DNA of 64,000 bases from contig JADJUC010000005.1 of the NCBI GenBank assembly GCA_016710885.1, positions 1 to 64,000 on the forward strand, read 5' to 3'. The stretch is from Candidatus Proximibacter danicus (GTDB taxonomy: Bacteria > Pseudomonadota > Gammaproteobacteria > Burkholderiales > Rhodocyclaceae). The first letter of the stretch is position 1, and every line of letters starts with the position of its first letter. The position numbers and the translations under genes were made by a program. Under the pieces are notes generated by a model. The model was not told where the DNA came from, did not search any database, and saw nothing but the letters and a program-made list of their open reading frames with translations. Positions 1-8,348 of this stretch are shown one piece after another.

Positions 1-133
1 AAACGCTGCTGCTGACTCGAAATTGAGCTGATCACCTTGCGCCGAATTTGCCTTGAACGCCTTTTTGCGCTGACGCACGCAACGCTGCTTTCCAATCAGG
101 CTGCATGGTAATGGTCAGTGTTCTCGCTTCCAT
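1..133 (-). pseudogene. Antitoxin of DUF6516-type TA pair (partial, frameshifted)
   Basis: Reading from the ATG at 133 gives MEARTLTITMQPDWKAALR, which resembles the N-terminus of the HTH antitoxins that follow DUF6516 toxins (a W-x-A-A-L-R segment, then an N-F-E-S segment). The start lies 19 bases inside the upstream toxin gene, a usual arrangement for this pair. The frame stops at 32, but removing one base from the run of five A (minus strand; 62-66) gives K-A-F-K-A-N-S-A-Q-G-D-Q-L-N-F-E-S, which continues to the window edge. The HTH part lies outside. Either a real frameshift or a homopolymer error; I favour the error because the restored sequence fits the family. Confidence 0.6.
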
Positions 134-408
134 CGCTCGACCTCCTCGATAAAGTCATCGATCAACTGATCGAGACCTTGAAAAACATAGGGCCACTCAG
201 CAGTACCTACATGGCGGTGATCGCCCTTGCCGCGCTCATTGTCGAAACCGATCACACGCTGCCCGGCGACGACATATACCAATCGGTACTTGTAACTGTG
301 CCCGGATGGTGGAACAGGAGTAGGCACATGCCAGACAACCATCTCGATCTGCGATTCGTCATCGGCAACATCGCGGAAACGGGTGATCAGTTCTGCTTTC
401 ATTGGCAC
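115..408 (-). CDS. DUF6516-family toxin
   Basis: A 97-residue protein with the features of the DUF6516 (toxin component) family: an N-terminal MKAELI strand, a central W-H-V-P-x-P-V-P segment, then S-H-x-Y-K-Y-R-L-V-Y-V and a conserved R-V-I-G-F-D-N-E-R-G-K-G-D-H-R-H motif rich in candidate catalytic or nucleic-acid-contacting residues. The gene overlaps the downstream antitoxin by 19 bases, consistent with translational coupling. Toxin first and antitoxin second is usual for this pair. The biochemical target is not established from sequence. Family assignment is from remembered motif patterns. Confidence 0.7.
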   Translation of the reverse strand: MPMKAELITRFRDVADDESQIEMVVWHVPTPVPPSGHSYKYRLVYVVAGQRVIGFDNERGKGDHRHVGTAEWPYVFQGLDQLIDDFIEEVERWKREH

Positions 409-454
409 AAGCTTGACCGCAGACTAGTGCGTTGTCAATAATGCCAACAAAAGA

Positions 455-479
455 AATGGGGCGTATGAAACGCCCCATT
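455..479 (-). terminator. Rho-independent terminator of alaS
   Basis: A perfect 10-bp inverted repeat, AATGGGGCGT / ACGCCCCATT, with a 5-base loop lies 33 bases after the alaS stop. On the minus strand it is followed by a T-rich stretch (TTTCTTTTG). Confidence 0.8.
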
Positions 480-511
480 GTCAAAATTCAGCCCAATGCC
501 AGAAGAAAGAT

Positions 512-3133
512 TTAGAGCTTGGCCTCGACCCAGGCCTTGACCGAGGCCAGCGCCGCCGGCAGGGCTGCCGGGTTGGTGCCACCGGCCTGGGCCATGTCCG
601 GACGGCCACCGCCCTTGCCGCCGACCTGCTGGGCGACGGCATTGACCAGTTCGCCGGCCTTGACCTTGCCGATGGTGTCGGCGGTGACGCCGGCGATCAG
701 GCTGACCTTGTCGCCATCGACCGCAGCCAGCACGATGGCGGCGGTTTTCAGCTTGTCCTTGAGCTTGTCCATGGTCTCGCGCAACGTGGCCACGTCGGCG
801 CCTTCGAGCACCGCCGCGAGGACCTTGATGCCATTGACGTCGGCCGCCTGCGCAGCAAGGTCGTCGCCCTGGCTGGAAGCGAGCTTCGATTTCAGGCGCG
901 CCAGTTCCTTCTCCAGCGACTTCGCCTGATCAACCAGCTGACTGACCTTGGCCACCACTTCCGTCGGCTGCGCCTTGAGCGCGCCGGTAATGGCGTTCAG
1001 CGTTTCCTGCTGGGCATCGAGCCAGGCCAGCGCGACATCGCCGCAGACGGCTTCGACACGGCGCACGCCGGCAGCAACGCCGCTCTCGCCGACGATCTTC
1101 AACAGGCCGATGTCGCCGGTGCGGGCGACGTGGGTGCCGCCGCACAGTTCCTTCGACGAGCCGATGGAGAGCACGCGTACTTCGTCGCCGTACTTCTCGC
1201 CGAAGAGCATCATCGCACCAGACTTCTGTGCGTCGTCGATGCCCATCACGCGCGCCTCGGTAGCGGCGTTGGCGAGGATCTCGGCGTTGACGAGGGCCTC
1301 GACCTTGCGGATTTCGGCATCGGTCATCGGCTGGTTGTGGGCGAAGTCGAAGCGCGTCTTGTCCGGATCGACCAGCGAACCCTTCTGCTGCACGTGGCCG
1401 CCGAGCGTTTCGCGCAGGGCCTTGTGCATCAGGTGGGTGGCCGAGTGGTGGCGCTGGGTGCGGTTGCGGGCAGCGATGTCGACCTTGGCGGCGACGCCGT
1501 TGCCGACGGTGATCTTGCCGGTCTTGACGACGCCGTGGTGGCCGAAGACGGCCGCCTGGATCTTCTGCGTGTCTTCGACGGCAAAGATGCCATGCACCGA
1601 TTGCAGCACGCCGCAGTCGCCGACCTGACCGCCGGATTCGGCGTAGAACGGGGTGTCGTCGAGAACGACGATACCGAGGTCGCCTTCGCTCAGTTCATTG
1701 ACGGCAACACCATCCTTGTACAGCGCCAGCACGTTGGCCTTGGCTTCGAGCTGGGTGTAACCGTGAAAATTGGTGGCCGGGCCGCTGTATTCGAGCTGGG
1801 CGGCCATCTTGAACTTGCCGGCGGCGCGCGCCTGCTCCTTCTGGCGCGCCATGGCGGCGTCGAAGGCGGCGGAGTCGACGGTGATCTTGCGCTCGCGGCA
1901 GATGTCGGCGGTGAGGTCGAGCGGGAAGCCGTAGGTGTCGTGCAGCTTGAAGGCGGTTTCGCCGTTGAAGACCATGTTGCCGGCCTTTGCCATCTCGGCC
2001 AGCTCGCCGTCGAGGATGGCCATGCCATGTTCAATGGTGGAGAAGAAACGTTCCTCTTCCAGCTTGAGCATGTCCATGACGCGCGATTGACCGGACTTCA
2101 ACTCGGGATAGGCCTCGCCCATTTCGGCAACGAGGTCCGGCACCATCTTGTGGAAGAAGGGCACGCGCACGCCGAGCTTCCAGCCGTGGCGGATGGCGCG
2201 GCGGATGATGCGGCGCAGGACGAAGCCGCGGCCTTCGTTGCCGGGAATGACGCCGTCGGCAATGAGGAAGGAGCAGGCGCGGATGTGGTCAGCCAGCACG
2301 CGCAGCGAGGGGCCGTCGACATCCGGGCAGTTGGTTTCGCGGGCGGCGGCCTTGATCAGGTTCTGGAACAGGTCGATCTCGTAGTTGGCATGCACGTGCT
2401 GCAGCACGGCGGCGATGCGTTCGAGGCCCATGCCGGTGTCGACCGAGGGCTTGGGCAGCGGGTGCATGACGCCGGCTTCGTCGCGGTTGAACTGCATGAA
2501 CACGTTGTTCCAGATCTCGATGAAGCGATCGCCGTCTTCATCGGGCGAACCCGGGGGGCCGCCGGGGATGTGCTCGCCGTGGTCGTAAAAAATTTCAGTG
2601 CAGGGGCCGCAAGGTCCCGTATCGCCCATCATCCAGAAGTTGTCGGAGGCGTAGCGCGAACCCTTGTTGTCGCCGATGCGGATAACGCGCTCGACCGGGA
2701 CGCCGATCTCCTTGGTCCAGATGTCGTAGGCCTCGTCGTCCTCGGCGTACACCGTGACGGTGAGCTTGTCGGCCGGCAGTTTGTAGACATCGACCAGCAG
2801 TTCCCAGGCGTACTTGATCGCATCGCGCTTGAAGTAATCGCCGAACGAGAAGTTGCCCAGCATTTCGAAGAAGGTGTGGTGGCGCGCGGTGTAGCCGACG
2901 TTTTCGAGGTCGTTGTGCTTGCCGCCGGCACGCACGCATTTCTGCGAGGTGGTGGCGCGGTTGTAGGGGCGCTTGTCGAAGCCGAGGAAAACGTCCTTGA
3001 ACTGGTTCATGCCGGCGTTGGTGAACAGCAGCGTCGGGTCCTCGTGCGGCACGAGCGAGGAAGAGCTCACGATCTGGTGGCCCTTGGATTCGAAGAACTT
3101 GAGGAACTGCTGGCGGATTTCGGCGCTTTTCAT
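512..3133 (-). CDS. alaS: Alanyl-tRNA synthetase
   Basis: Charges tRNA-Ala with alanine in the cytoplasm and hydrolyses mischarged Ser/Gly-tRNA-Ala. The 873-residue length matches bacterial AlaRS (about 875). The N-terminus has the class II aminoacylation core, including F-T-N-A-G-M-N-Q-F-K-D-V and R-A-G-G-K-H-N-D-L-E-N-V-G-Y. The editing domain zinc ligands are visible as H-S-A-T-H and C-G-G-T-H. The C-Ala domain ends with G-G-K-G-G-G-R-P-D-M-A-Q-A-G-G. The ATG at 3133 gives the canonical MKSAEIRQQFL start. Monocistronic, with its own terminator. No anomalies. Confidence 0.99.
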   Translation of the reverse strand: MKSAEIRQQFLKFFESKGHQIVSSSSLVPHEDPTLLFTNAGMNQFKDVFLGFDKRPYNRATTSQKCVRAGGKHNDLENVGYTARHHTFFEMLGNFSFGDYFKRDAIKYAWELLVDVYKLPADKLTVTVYAEDDEAYDIWTKEIGVPVERVIRIGDNKGSRYASDNFWMMGDTGPCGPCTEIFYDHGEHIPGGPPGSPDEDGDRFIEIWNNVFMQFNRDEAGVMHPLPKPSVDTGMGLERIAAVLQHVHANYEIDLFQNLIKAAARETNCPDVDGPSLRVLADHIRACSFLIADGVIPGNEGRGFVLRRIIRRAIRHGWKLGVRVPFFHKMVPDLVAEMGEAYPELKSGQSRVMDMLKLEEERFFSTIEHGMAILDGELAEMAKAGNMVFNGETAFKLHDTYGFPLDLTADICRERKITVDSAAFDAAMARQKEQARAAGKFKMAAQLEYSGPATNFHGYTQLEAKANVLALYKDGVAVNELSEGDLGIVVLDDTPFYAESGGQVGDCGVLQSVHGIFAVEDTQKIQAAVFGHHGVVKTGKITVGNGVAAKVDIAARNRTQRHHSATHLMHKALRETLGGHVQQKGSLVDPDKTRFDFAHNQPMTDAEIRKVEALVNAEILANAATEARVMGIDDAQKSGAMMLFGEKYGDEVRVLSIGSSKELCGGTHVARTGDIGLLKIVGESGVAAGVRRVEAVCGDVALAWLDAQQETLNAITGALKAQPTEVVAKVSQLVDQAKSLEKELARLKSKLASSQGDDLAAQAADVNGIKVLAAVLEGADVATLRETMDKLKDKLKTAAIVLAAVDGDKVSLIAGVTADTIGKVKAGELVNAVAQQVGGKGGGRPDMAQAGGTNPAALPAALASVKAWVEAKL

Positions 3134-3205
3134 CGTCGTGGACTCAGTGGTCGGCCCGCTAGGCGGGCGGTTGGGCGAATAAATGCAAAGCGGCGATTTT
3201 ACCGT

Positions 3206-3246
3206 AAAAACAAGGCCCGCCGCGCTGTTGCCAGCGGGGCGGGCCT
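3206..3246 (-). terminator. Rho-independent terminator after small secreted protein gene
   Basis: The 9-bp stem AGGCCCGCC / GGCGGGCCT encloses a smaller CGCTG/CAGCG stem and is followed on the minus strand by TTGTTTTTA. It lies 22 bases after the stop of the gene at 3269-3631 and just upstream of alaS, separating the two transcripts. Confidence 0.85.
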
Positions 3247-3268
3247 GATGCGGGGCTGCGCGGAAAAA

Positions 3269-3631
3269 TCAAAGTTTGCGCTGCGGACGATCTTTCCTGC
3301 CGTCATGGTTGTAGTCGTGCTGACGGTCATGTTTCTGGCGATAGACGTGCTTGCTCTGCTGGTCCTGGGCATGCTCAAGACGCCCGGCTTCCTTTTTGGT
3401 CACCGTGCCGTCGGCCATGGCCTTGTTTTCCATGTTTTGTACGTGCATCTGGCCTTTGTCCAGCCTTGCGGCTTCCTGCTGCGTCAGCGCACCGGACTGG
3501 ACACCCCGGTCGATGCGGACATCCTGATTGATCTGGCGCTGATCGACACGCGAGGTCGAGGGCGTCTGGGCAAAAGCCAGCAAGGGTGCAACAAGTGCGA
3601 CGGCAGCGATAAGGGTACGAGCGGTTTTCAT
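3269..3631 (-). CDS. Small exported protein of unknown function
   Basis: A 120-residue protein starting at the ATG at 3631, preceded by AGGAGATCAACC; the longer reading frame upstream has no such ribosome site. Residues 1-21 (MKTARTLIAAVALVAPLLAFA) form a typical Sec signal peptide. The mature part is hydrophilic and highly charged, with Q-R-Q-I-N-Q-D-V-R-I-D-R-G-V-Q-S-G-A-L-T-Q-Q-E-A followed by repeats of an E-A-x-R-L-x-x-x-Q pattern, which suggests short helices. The C-terminus is His/Asp/Arg-rich (D-Y-N-H-D-G-R-K-D), loosely EF-hand-like. Probably periplasmic. Function not recognised. Confidence 0.8.
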   Translation of the reverse strand: MKTARTLIAAVALVAPLLAFAQTPSTSRVDQRQINQDVRIDRGVQSGALTQQEAARLDKGQMHVQNMENKAMADGTVTKKEAGRLEHAQDQQSKHVYRQKHDRQHDYNHDGRKDRPQRKL

Positions 3632-3740
3632 GGTTGATCTCCTGGCGGTTGTTTGTGGCTGTCGTTCAGCCTGGTGCCAGATTAGCGTTGCCCGAAGTTG
3701 AATCCCAGCGCGTGGCGGTAACAGTTGGTAAGCAATTGTT

Positions 3741-4397
3741 TCAACCGGGAAGATCGAGACGGTCGGTAAACACACTGCTGACCCCGCGCACAAAAAGCGC
3801 ATCAGCTTCAGCCGGGTAGTTAACCGTGTAACAGAGCACCGGCACGCCAGCGGCGGTCGCTTCACCCAGTACGGAATCAGCGACTACGCCGGCCGCACAG
3901 TGCAACGTCACCGCATCGATAGTGGCACGATGCCGCTGCCAATCGCATGGCACTACCTCATAAAGCAGCCCGTATTGCAGTTGCGGTGCGAGGCGAAAAG
4001 CTGCAAGCAGCGCTTCATGTGAAAACGAGGAGAGAAGTGGCGCAACACCGTCGCGCCAATGTTCGGCCACAAAACGAGCTACGACTTCGGCAGTCCTTGT
4101 CTCATAGCCAGTAGCCGGCTTGATTTCAACATTGGCCAGCAAGCCGTAGCGCCGGCACAGCGCAGCCGCCTCGGGCAGCGTCGGGATGCGCTCACCCTGC
4201 CCAGCATCAAGGGAAAAAAGAACGGCATCGGGCGTCTCGCAGACGCGGCCGATGCCGTTGGTGGTGCGTTCCAGCGTTTCGTCGTGGATGAGTACGGGGG
4301 TGCCATCCCGACTCAGCATGACGTCAAACTCGACGGCACGAAAACCGTGTGCCGCCGCAAGGTGCAAACCGGCCAGCGTATTCTCCGGCGCCAGCAC
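3741..4397 (-). CDS. ugpQ: Glycerophosphodiester phosphodiesterase (5' end apparently frameshifted)
   Basis: Hydrolyses glycerophosphodiesters to sn-glycerol-3-phosphate plus an alcohol. Family motifs: L-A-P-E-N-T-L-A-G, E-F-D-V-M-L-S-R-D-G-T-P-V-L-I-H-D-E-T-L-E-R-T-T-N-G, N-V-E-I-K-P and the C-terminal C-Y-T-V-N. From the GTG at 4397 the protein lacks the catalytic H-R-G-G-G motif. The codons for A-H-R-C-G-G lie directly upstream in the same frame, but this frame has no start before a TGA near 4466. Removing one base from the A5 run at 4417-4421 joins them to N-L-P-V-F-A-H-R-C-G-G, as expected for UgpQ. It lies just downstream of ugpB, so the enzyme probably feeds G3P to the same transporter. 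Confidence 0.9.
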   Translation of the reverse strand: MLAPENTLAGLHLAAAHGFRAVEFDVMLSRDGTPVLIHDETLERTTNGIGRVCETPDAVLFSLDAGQGERIPTLPEAAALCRRYGLLANVEIKPATGYETRTAEVVARFVAEHWRDGVAPLLSSFSHEALLAAFRLAPQLQYGLLYEVVPCDWQRHRATIDAVTLHCAAGVVADSVLGEATAAGVPVLCYTVNYPAEADALFVRGVSSVFTDRLDLPG

Positions 4398-4489
4398 CCC
4401 GCCGCAACGATGTGCGAAAAACGGGGAGGTTGGGGGGGGTTTTTGCCGGGAAAAAGCGGGCCCCCCTCAGGCCAGGCCGGCCAGCCACA

Positions 4490-5782
4490 TCAGCGCTTTC
4501 CCTTGCGCGGAGCTTCATCACCGCAGCAACCACCATTGACCCGCTTGAGCGCCTCCGGCAGCACGAAATTTCCGCGTGCCACTGCCGTATCCAGTGCTTC
4601 CTTGGCAGGCTTCTTGTCGGCCCAGACGGCTTCCAGCTCTTCGTCAACGATGATCCGCAGCGGTTCAATCTGTGACACGCGCAGCGGATGGGTCGCTCCC
4701 TCTTTCTTCAACTGAGAGTAGGCCACCTGCAGCCCCGCCAAATCACCGGCCAGCAGTTTGCTGCTGGCCACGGCGCGGGCGACTGGCGTCATCGGCAGAT
4801 AGCCGCCCATCCGGGTCAGCTCAACCTGCATCTCTGGTGCCAGCAAAAATTGTACGAAGCTCGCGGCGGCCTTGTATTCAGCCGGTTTCTTGCCTTCGCC
4901 GATCCACAGTGAAGCGCCATCCGCCAGTGTGTGCTGCGGCGCGCCGTAGACGTCGTCGTAATAGGGCAGCGGCGCCACACCGACATCCATTCCGGGCACA
5001 TCGCGCAGGGAGGCAGCGAGCGCCGAGCTGGAGGTCAGCATGCCGCATTCGCCTGCGGCGAAGTGCCGGTCAGCCTCATCGCGACGACCGAAGTACTGGA
5101 AATAGGAACTCTTGTGCCAGCTGGCGAGCAAGGCAATGTGCTTGACCTGAACCAGTCCGTTGAAAGCCAGTTGTCCTTTTGCGGTTGCGAGATCGCCGCC
5201 GTTGAGGACGGCGGTATTGTCAATATGCACCCAGCTCTGCCAGGAACTGGTGTAGGGGCAACGCATACCGGAATCAAAGAGCTTGCCGGCAACCGTCTGC
5301 ACTTCCCACCAGGTTTTCGGCGGCTTGTTGGGATCGAGGCCGGCCTTCTTGAATGCCGCCTTGTTGTAATAGAGAACCGGCGTCGACATGGCCAACGGCA
5401 GCGCAATCAGGTTGCCTTTGGCATCGGCGACACGCACCCGGAGTTCGGGGGAAAACTGCTTGCTGTCGAATTTTTCCTTGGCATCGGCCATGACCTTGAA
5501 CAAGGGACGAAAGCGCGCCCGACTCGTGGAAAACTCAGCCACATTCGCCGGCGTCGCCAGATTCAGCACTGCTGGCATCGCGTCGCTCGATTGCTGCACG
5601 AGGTTGATCTTGTAGTCCTTGCTCTGCTTGTTGAATGACTCGACCAACCCTGCCAGCTTTTCGCCGCGGGCACGGTCAAGTTGATGGTGAAAATCAATTT
5701 CGGTTGCAGCGTGTACGGGAAGGGTCATGGCCAGGGACAGAAAAAGCCCGGCGACAAGGCTGGAAATTCGGTTTTGCTGCAT
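4490..5782 (-). CDS. ugpB: sn-Glycerol-3-phosphate ABC transporter periplasmic binding protein
   Basis: A 430-residue solute-binding protein (E. coli UgpB is 438). A signal peptide of about 25 residues ends A-L-P-V-H-A-like. UgpB hallmarks include A-T-E-I-D-F-H-H-Q-L, W-W-E-V-Q-T-V-A-G-K-L-F-D-S-G, P-Y-T-S-S-W-Q-S-W-V-H-I-D-N and A-S-W-H-K-S-S-Y-F-Q-Y-F-G-R-R-D-E-A. The C-terminal NGGCCGDE segment has adjacent cysteines. ugpQ follows immediately, but the permease and ATPase genes (ugpA, ugpE, ugpC) are not in the window. The ATG at 5782 has GAGGA seven bases upstream. A perfect TATAAT lies 37 bases upstream of the start. Confidence 0.95.
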   Translation of the reverse strand: MQQNRISSLVAGLFLSLAMTLPVHAATEIDFHHQLDRARGEKLAGLVESFNKQSKDYKINLVQQSSDAMPAVLNLATPANVAEFSTSRARFRPLFKVMADAKEKFDSKQFSPELRVRVADAKGNLIALPLAMSTPVLYYNKAAFKKAGLDPNKPPKTWWEVQTVAGKLFDSGMRCPYTSSWQSWVHIDNTAVLNGGDLATAKGQLAFNGLVQVKHIALLASWHKSSYFQYFGRRDEADRHFAAGECGMLTSSSALAASLRDVPGMDVGVAPLPYYDDVYGAPQHTLADGASLWIGEGKKPAEYKAAASFVQFLLAPEMQVELTRMGGYLPMTPVARAVASSKLLAGDLAGLQVAYSQLKKEGATHPLRVSQIEPLRIIVDEELEAVWADKKPAKEALDTAVARGNFVLPEALKRVNGGCCGDEAPRKGKR

Positions 5783-5818
5783 GGGGATTCCTCACAATGG
5801 AAAAGGTTTCAGCGGTCG

Positions 5819-5841
5819 ATTATAGCGCCTTCGCATGCGAA
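5819..5841 (-). promoter_or_regulatory. ugpB -10 box with palindromic operator candidate
   Basis: On the minus strand a perfect TATAAT (5824-5819) lies upstream of ugpB. Directly upstream, in the -10/-35 spacer, is the perfect 12-bp palindrome TTCGCATGCGAA (5830-5841). No good -35 match is seen, which would fit an activator- or repressor-controlled promoter. No recognisable Pho box was found. Confidence 0.45.
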
Positions 5842-5927
5842 CACCGCCCTGCATCCCTTGCCAGTCGGAGACCAAGCTTTCATAATGATAGCCGCATGCC
5901 AGTCACAATAACGAGGGTAGTTCCCCA

Positions 5928-6650
5928 ATGAACAAATACCAGCGTCTGGTGATGATCGTGGCGTTGATCGACGCACTGATCATGATCCTCTTCCCCCCCT
6001 TCAACAGCCAACCGCTCGCCCGCAGCATGCCGGACAGCTTCGATGGCTACTATCCGCTGCTTTCTGCCTTGGGCAACAAGCCGATCAATACGGCCCTGCT
6101 CACATTGCAATTGATGTTTGTCGGCGCCAATGCGCTCGCTGCATGGCTGGTGTTGCAAACCAAGATGCATCACCAGGACATTCCCACCTTCCGCTATGTC
6201 GAGGGAATCGGCTGGTTTGTCGCGCTCAACCTGACACTGGTTTTTCTTTTTCCGCCATTTGAGCCCTATCAATCGCTGCAGAAAAATGCCGGCTCAACCT
6301 TCGATAGTTTTTATTTCGTTTTGGGTGACCGCTCCAAGCGCCCGTTCTATATTCCCTTGCTTCAACTGGAAGTCATGTGGGTGATGATCAACGCACTCGC
6401 TTTCTGGCTCCTGTTCAACGCCGTCAAACGTAATGACGACCTGGCCCGCCTGAAAATTCTGAGCCTTGCGGAATCGCTGCCGGACGACCAGCTGGAAAAA
6501 ATCACTGCCGAAATCCAGCACCGGATCGAGGAGCATCATGCGCACGACGCTGCAGCGCTCGGTCGCGGCGATGACCGCCGCCATCAGGCGAACCCGAGCT
6601 ATCCCGGCACCGACCGCCGCGCCGGCGTCGACCGGCGGGACAAGCGCTGA
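5928..6650 (+). CDS. Membrane protein with internal tandem duplication, unknown function
   Basis: A 240-residue protein with four predicted membrane segments (about residues 6-24, 55-77, 93-110 and 142-165) and a soluble, charged C-terminal tail ending D-R-R-A-G-V-D-R-R-D-K-R. Residues 5-77 and 93-165 are two copies of one unit. Each has F-P-P-F, then S-F-D-x-Y/F-Y, then K/R-P-I/F-x-x-x-L-L-x-L-Q-L, then N-A-L-A-x-W-L. The units are offset by 86 residues. The tail resembles a coiled coil (A-E-S-L-P-D-D-Q-L-E-K-I-T-A-E-I-Q-H-R-I-E-E-H). Transcribed divergently from ugpB. I do not recognise a named family. Confidence 0.75.
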   Translation: MNKYQRLVMIVALIDALIMILFPPFNSQPLARSMPDSFDGYYPLLSALGNKPINTALLTLQLMFVGANALAAWLVLQTKMHHQDIPTFRYVEGIGWFVALNLTLVFLFPPFEPYQSLQKNAGSTFDSFYFVLGDRSKRPFYIPLLQLEVMWVMINALAFWLLFNAVKRNDDLARLKILSLAESLPDDQLEKITAEIQHRIEEHHAHDAAALGRGDDRRHQANPSYPGTDRRAGVDRRDKR

Positions 6651-6722
6651 TGCCACCGGTAAATGCGCTCGCGAATGTGGTTAAAATGCGGATTAACCTA
6701 TTTTGACCCACAGCCACTGACG

Positions 6723-7895
6723 ATGAGCCGATTCAACTGGGAAGACCCCTTGCTGCTCGATGAGCAGCTCAGCGAAGAAGAACGCATGATCCGCGACAGC
6801 GCCCGTAGCTGGGCTCAGGATCGTCTGGCACCACGCGTTCTGGAGGCCTTCCGTCACGAAAGAACAGACGCCGCCATTTTTCGCGAAATGGGCGATCTCG
6901 GCCTGCTCGGCTCAACCATCTCCGGCTATGGCTGCCCGGGGGCTTCCTACGTGGTTTATGGACTGGTGGCGCGCGAAATCGAGCGCGTTGACTCCGGTTA
7001 TCGCTCAATGATGAGCGTGCAGTCGTCGCTGGCCATGTATCCGATCGCAGCCTTCGGTTCGGAGGCGCAGAAGCAGCGCTGGCTGCCGGCGATGGCCAGG
7101 GGCGAGTTGATCGGCTGCTTCGGCCTGACTGAACCCGACCACGGTTCCGATCCGGGGTCGATGGCGAGCCGGGCAAAAAAAACGGCCGGCGGCTGGTCAC
7201 TTTCCGGCAGCAAGATGTGGATTACCAATTCGCCCATCGCAGACGTCATGGTCGTCTGGGCGAAAGACGACGAGGGAATCATTCGCGGCTTCCTTCTCGA
7301 AAAAGGCATGAAAGGTCTCTCCACCCCCGCCATTCACGGAAAGATGGGGCTGCGTGCGTCGATTACCGGCGAGATCGTCATGGACGAGGTTTTCGTTCCC
7401 GATGACAACCTCTTGTCCGGTGTTTCCGGGTTGAAAGGCCCCTTCATGTGCCTCAACTCCGCGCGCTACGGCATCGCCTGGGGCGCCATGGGGGCCGCCG
7501 AGTTCTGCTGGCACGCCGCACGCCAATACACCCTCGACCGCAAGCAGTTCGACCGTCCGCTGGCCGCCAACCAGTTGATCCAGAAAAAACTGGCCGATAT
7601 GCAGACAGAAATTTCACTTGGCCTGCAAGGCGCGCTGCGCCTCGGTCGCTTGAAGGACGAAGGCAAGGATGCTCCGGAAATGACATCGCTGATGAAACGC
7701 AACAACTGCGGCAAAGCACTCGACATCGCCCGGCTGGCGCGCGACATGCATGGCGGCAACGGCATTTCCGACGAATACGGCGTCGTCCGCCACATGCTGA
7801 ACCTGGAGGTCGTCAATACCTATGAAGGCACCCACGACGTTCACGCGCTCATCCTCGGCCGCGCCCAGACCGGCATCGCTGCTTTTGCCAACTAA
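6723..7895 (+). CDS. gcdH: Glutaryl-CoA dehydrogenase
   Basis: An FAD-dependent acyl-CoA dehydrogenase that oxidises and decarboxylates glutaryl-CoA to crotonyl-CoA and CO2 (lysine, tryptophan and aromatic-acid catabolism). It has 390 residues, as usual. The N-terminal F-x-W-x-D-P-L-L-L-D-E-Q-L is typical of GCDH, as are G-C-F-G-L-T-E-P-D-H-G-S-D-P and S-K-M-W-I-T-N-S-P. The catalytic glutamate sits in N-T-Y-E-G-T-H-D-V-H-A-L-I-L-G-R near the C-terminus. The ATG at 6723 is chosen because the family starts M-S-x-F-x-W. No other genes of the pathway adjoin it; an acyl-CoA synthetase lies 5 kb away. Confidence 0.93.
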   Translation: MSRFNWEDPLLLDEQLSEEERMIRDSARSWAQDRLAPRVLEAFRHERTDAAIFREMGDLGLLGSTISGYGCPGASYVVYGLVAREIERVDSGYRSMMSVQSSLAMYPIAAFGSEAQKQRWLPAMARGELIGCFGLTEPDHGSDPGSMASRAKKTAGGWSLSGSKMWITNSPIADVMVVWAKDDEGIIRGFLLEKGMKGLSTPAIHGKMGLRASITGEIVMDEVFVPDDNLLSGVSGLKGPFMCLNSARYGIAWGAMGAAEFCWHAARQYTLDRKQFDRPLAANQLIQKKLADMQTEISLGLQGALRLGRLKDEGKDAPEMTSLMKRNNCGKALDIARLARDMHGGNGISDEYGVVRHMLNLEVVNTYEGTHDVHALILGRAQTGIAAFAN

Positions 7896-7917
7896 TTTGC
7901 CAACCAAGACCCCGGCC

Positions 7918-8301
7918 ATGAAAAAATTGCTCATCGCCCTCCCGCTCGCGCTGGCACTGTCGGCATGCGACATTGTCCAGCAGCAGTTGGGCATCGAAGA
8001 TCCTAACGCCAAGGCAGCCCAAGTGGAGGCTGAAGGCAAGGCAGTCGGCGGCGCCTGCCGACATTCAGGCCGGGCCATCGAGGATTGCTACGCGATTTAT
8101 TACTGGCTGCCGAAAGCGCCCGTCTTTGCCGGCTGGCAGGAGATGGACAGCTACATGCGCACCAACAAGATAGAGACGATAGACCCGATACTGCCGCCAC
8201 CCGCTGCACCGGGAACTCGACGCAAGGCAGCCGAGATCCCGGCCAGCGACAAGAGTGCGGGGAAACCCGACGCGGCAAGCAAAAAAACCGAGAAAAAATA
8301 A
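7918..8301 (+). CDS. Predicted lipoprotein, unknown function
   Basis: A 127-residue protein with a clear lipoprotein signal (MKKLLIALPLALALSAC; lipobox L-S-A-C, lipidated Cys at residue 17). The mature part holds two further cysteines (G-G-A-C-R-H-S-G-R-A-I-E-D-C-Y) that could pair, and an aromatic W-x-P-K-A-P-V-F-A-G-W segment. The last 50 residues are a Pro/Ala/Lys-rich tail ending K-K-T-E-K-K. It follows gcdH by 22 bases, possibly co-transcribed, and ends at a strong terminator. Function not recognised. Confidence 0.75.
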   Translation: MKKLLIALPLALALSACDIVQQQLGIEDPNAKAAQVEAEGKAVGGACRHSGRAIEDCYAIYYWLPKAPVFAGWQEMDSYMRTNKIETIDPILPPPAAPGTRRKAAEIPASDKSAGKPDAASKKTEKK

Positions 8302-8320
8302 GCGACAACCTGCCGGAACC

Positions 8321-8348
8321 AGGGGCGCATCCGCGCCCCTTCTCTTTT
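8321..8348 (+). terminator. Rho-independent terminator
   Basis: Stem AGGGGCGC / GCGCCCCT with a 4-base loop, followed by TCTCTTTT. It ends the gcdH-lipoprotein transcript and sits between convergent genes. Confidence 0.9.

Noticed and set aside
1130..3637. An 835-codon open frame on the plus strand opposite alaS
   Set aside because: It is antisense to a complete, strongly conserved alaS, and its composition is that of a GC-rich shadow frame with no recognisable motifs.
8003..8346. Extended C-terminus of the aldo/keto reductase running into the lipoprotein gene
   Set aside because: It is produced by one extra base at 8433-8434; the corrected frame ends at 8347 with family-typical residues and stops before the terminator.
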